NCBI GenBank assembly: GCA_003416985.1
Contig: QVIN01000001.1
Span: 372,001-436,000 of the forward strand
Direction: 5' to 3'
DNA from: Duganella sp. BJB480
Lineage (GTDB): Bacteria; Pseudomonadota; Gammaproteobacteria; Burkholderiales; Burkholderiaceae_D
Length of the DNA stretch: 64,000 nucleotides
In this document: positions 62,872-64,000 of the stretch, piece by piece
How the letters are laid out: each line of letters begins with the position of its first letter
How positions within the stretch are numbered: position 1 is the stretch's first letter
The notes under the pieces: generated by a model
Databases searched by the model: none
Told to the model about the DNA's origin: nothing
What the model saw: the letters and a program-made list of their open reading frames with translations, nothing else
Translations under genes and position numbers: made by a program

Positions 62872-64000
62872 GTGAAAAAGAAACGCCCATTAACCCTCTA
62901 CATCCTGATCGCGATGGTGCTCGGTATCGGTGTCGGCTATGCCTGCCATGACACCTTCCCCGACAAGGCGCTCAGCGCCACCATCGCCGGCAACATCTCG
63001 ATCGCCACCGACGTGTTCCTCCGTCTGATCAAGATGATCATTTCGCTGCTGGTGTTCTCCACGCTGGCGGTCGGCATTGCGCACATGGGCGACGGCAAGG
63101 CTGCCGGCCGGGTCGGCATCAAGGCCATGGGCTGGTTCGTGATCGCTTCGCTGGTGTCGCTGACGCTGGGCATGCTGCTGTCGAACTTCCTGCAGCTGGG
63201 CACCCACCTGGGCCTGCCGCTGCCGCCGATGGACGCCGCCACCGGCCTGAAAACCTCGGCCTTCACGCTGAAGGACTTCGTCGCCCACATGGTGCCGAAG
63301 TCGCCGATCGAGGCGATGGCCAACAACGAGATCCTGCAGGTGCTGGTGTTCTCGATCTTCTTCGGCAGCGCGCTGAGCGCGATGGGCGAGGCCGGCGCCA
63401 AGCTGACCGCCGTCATCGACCAGCTGGCCCAGGTGATGTTGCGCATCACCGGCGCCATCATGAACCTGGCTCCGCTGGCCGTGTTCGCCGCGATGGCCTC
63501 GGTCATCACCACCAACGGCCTGGGCATCCTGGGCACCTTCGCCAAATTCATGGGCGGCTTCTACCTGGGCCTGGTCTGCCTGTGGGCGCTGCTGATCCTG
63601 GGCGGCTTCCTGTTCATCGGCAAGCGCGTGTTCCGCCTGATGGCCCTGATCCGCGAACCGTTCCTGCTGGCGTTCTCGACCGCGAGCTCGGAAGCGGCCT
63701 ATCCGAAACTGCTGGTCGCGCTGGACCAGTTCGGCGTGCAACGCAAGATCTCCAGCTTCGTGCTGCCGATGGGCTACTCCTTCAACCTGGACGGCTCGAT
63801 GATGTACTGTACCTTCGCCGTGCTGTTCATCACCCAGGCCTACGGCATCGACCTGTCGCTGGGCACCCAGATCACCATGCTGCTGTTGCTGATGGTGACC
63901 TCCAAGGGCATCGCCGGCGTGCCGCGCGCCTCGCTGGTGGTGATCGCCGCCACGCTGAACCAGTTCCACATTCCCGAAGCCGGCCTGCTGCTGTTGATGG
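62872..64000 (+). CDS. dctA: C4-dicarboxylate:cation symporter, 3' end missing
   Basis: The frame starts at a GTG (62872) with GGAG 9 nt upstream and is open for 376 codons to the window edge. VKKKRPLTLYILIAMVLGIG, RLIKMIISLLVFSTLAVGIA, FSTASSEAAYPKLLVALDQF (HP1), MGYSFNLDGSMMY and MVTSKGIAGVPRAS (HP2) identify the DctA/GltP family. The sigma-54 promoter favours succinate, fumarate or malate as substrates. It is a paralogue of the symporter at 33321-34589. Confidence 0.88.
   Translation, partial: MKKKRPLTLYILIAMVLGIGVGYACHDTFPDKALSATIAGNISIATDVFLRLIKMIISLLVFSTLAVGIAHMGDGKAAGRVGIKAMGWFVIASLVSLTLGMLLSNFLQLGTHLGLPLPPMDAATGLKTSAFTLKDFVAHMVPKSPIEAMANNEILQVLVFSIFFGSALSAMGEAGAKLTAVIDQLAQVMLRITGAIMNLAPLAVFAAMASVITTNGLGILGTFAKFMGGFYLGLVCLWALLILGGFLFIGKRVFRLMALIREPFLLAFSTASSEAAYPKLLVALDQFGVQRKISSFVLPMGYSFNLDGSMMYCTFAVLFITQAYGIDLSLGTQITMLLLLMVTSKGIAGVPRASLVVIAATLNQFHIPEAGLLLLM

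Noticed and set aside
62890..63969. Reverse 359-codon frame over the right-end symporter
   Set aside because: The forward GTG frame encodes an unmistakable DctA/GltP protein; the reverse frame is Gln/His-rich shadow.

Overview
The window reads as a piece of chromosome from a GC-rich beta-proteobacterium, most likely Oxalobacteraceae (Massilia, Duganella or a close relative). This is judged from the housekeeping order cysS - DNA glycosylase - accA - tilS - lysC - tRNA-Ser, a Burkholderiales-type porin, several TonB-dependent receptors and the DUF1501/DUF1800 pair. No phage, insertion sequence, CRISPR array or rRNA operon was seen. Both ends cut a gene: a YecE/DUF72 gene on the left and a DctA-like symporter on the right.

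Layout. 1-6.9 kb holds envelope and unknown genes (DUF72, DUF1439 lipoprotein, the DUF1501/DUF1800 pair, a small membrane protein, a TPR protein, a solute-binding-like protein, a transglutaminase-like protein). 6.9-15.2 kb is housekeeping: lpxH, two cyclophilins, cysS, an AlkA-like glycosylase, accA, tilS, lysC and tRNA-Ser(GCT). 15.2-28.1 kb is a carbohydrate-uptake locus: SGNH esterase, cupin-like protein, LacI regulator, two GH3 glycosidases, a TonB receptor and a porin. Three of its promoters carry a palindromic LacI-type operator directly after the -10 box. 28.2-34.6 kb is an aspartate/glutamate locus: aspartase, LysR regulator, a double-domain racemase, a solute-binding protein and a GltP-type symporter. 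Three intergenic regions there share the palindrome TATGC-N7-GCATA. 34.8-37.9 kb is LysR, a ModA-like binding protein and an MFS carboxylate transporter.

38.0-42.6 kb is a copper P-type ATPase followed by LemA and two TPM-domain genes, with a converging Met-rich periplasmic protein. The ATPase and the Met-rich gene each have a perfect FNR/Anr box at class II spacing, which suggests low-oxygen control of copper handling. 42.7-50.6 kb is an RND efflux operon, a divergent SDR gene and two related TetR regulators; the SDR and RND promoters share one nearly identical element. 50.7-51.2 kb has a coiled-coil protein and tRNA-Glu and tRNA-Ala.

51.6-61.7 kb is the least explained part. An alpha/beta hydrolase with a Cys nucleophile, an acyl carrier protein, a ketosynthase and a MipA/OmpV protein form one tight run. 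A Fur-box-controlled siderophore-type receptor comes next. Divergent from it is a run encoding a GT2-like glycosyltransferase, a secreted unknown, a ferritin-like diiron protein, a GT-B-like glycosyltransferase and a fatty-acid desaturase; its last three junctions overlap. Together these look like an acyl/glycolipid pathway, possibly iron-linked, that I cannot match to a named system. 61.7-64 kb has a rhodanese sulfurtransferase and the DctA-like symporter behind a textbook sigma-54 promoter.
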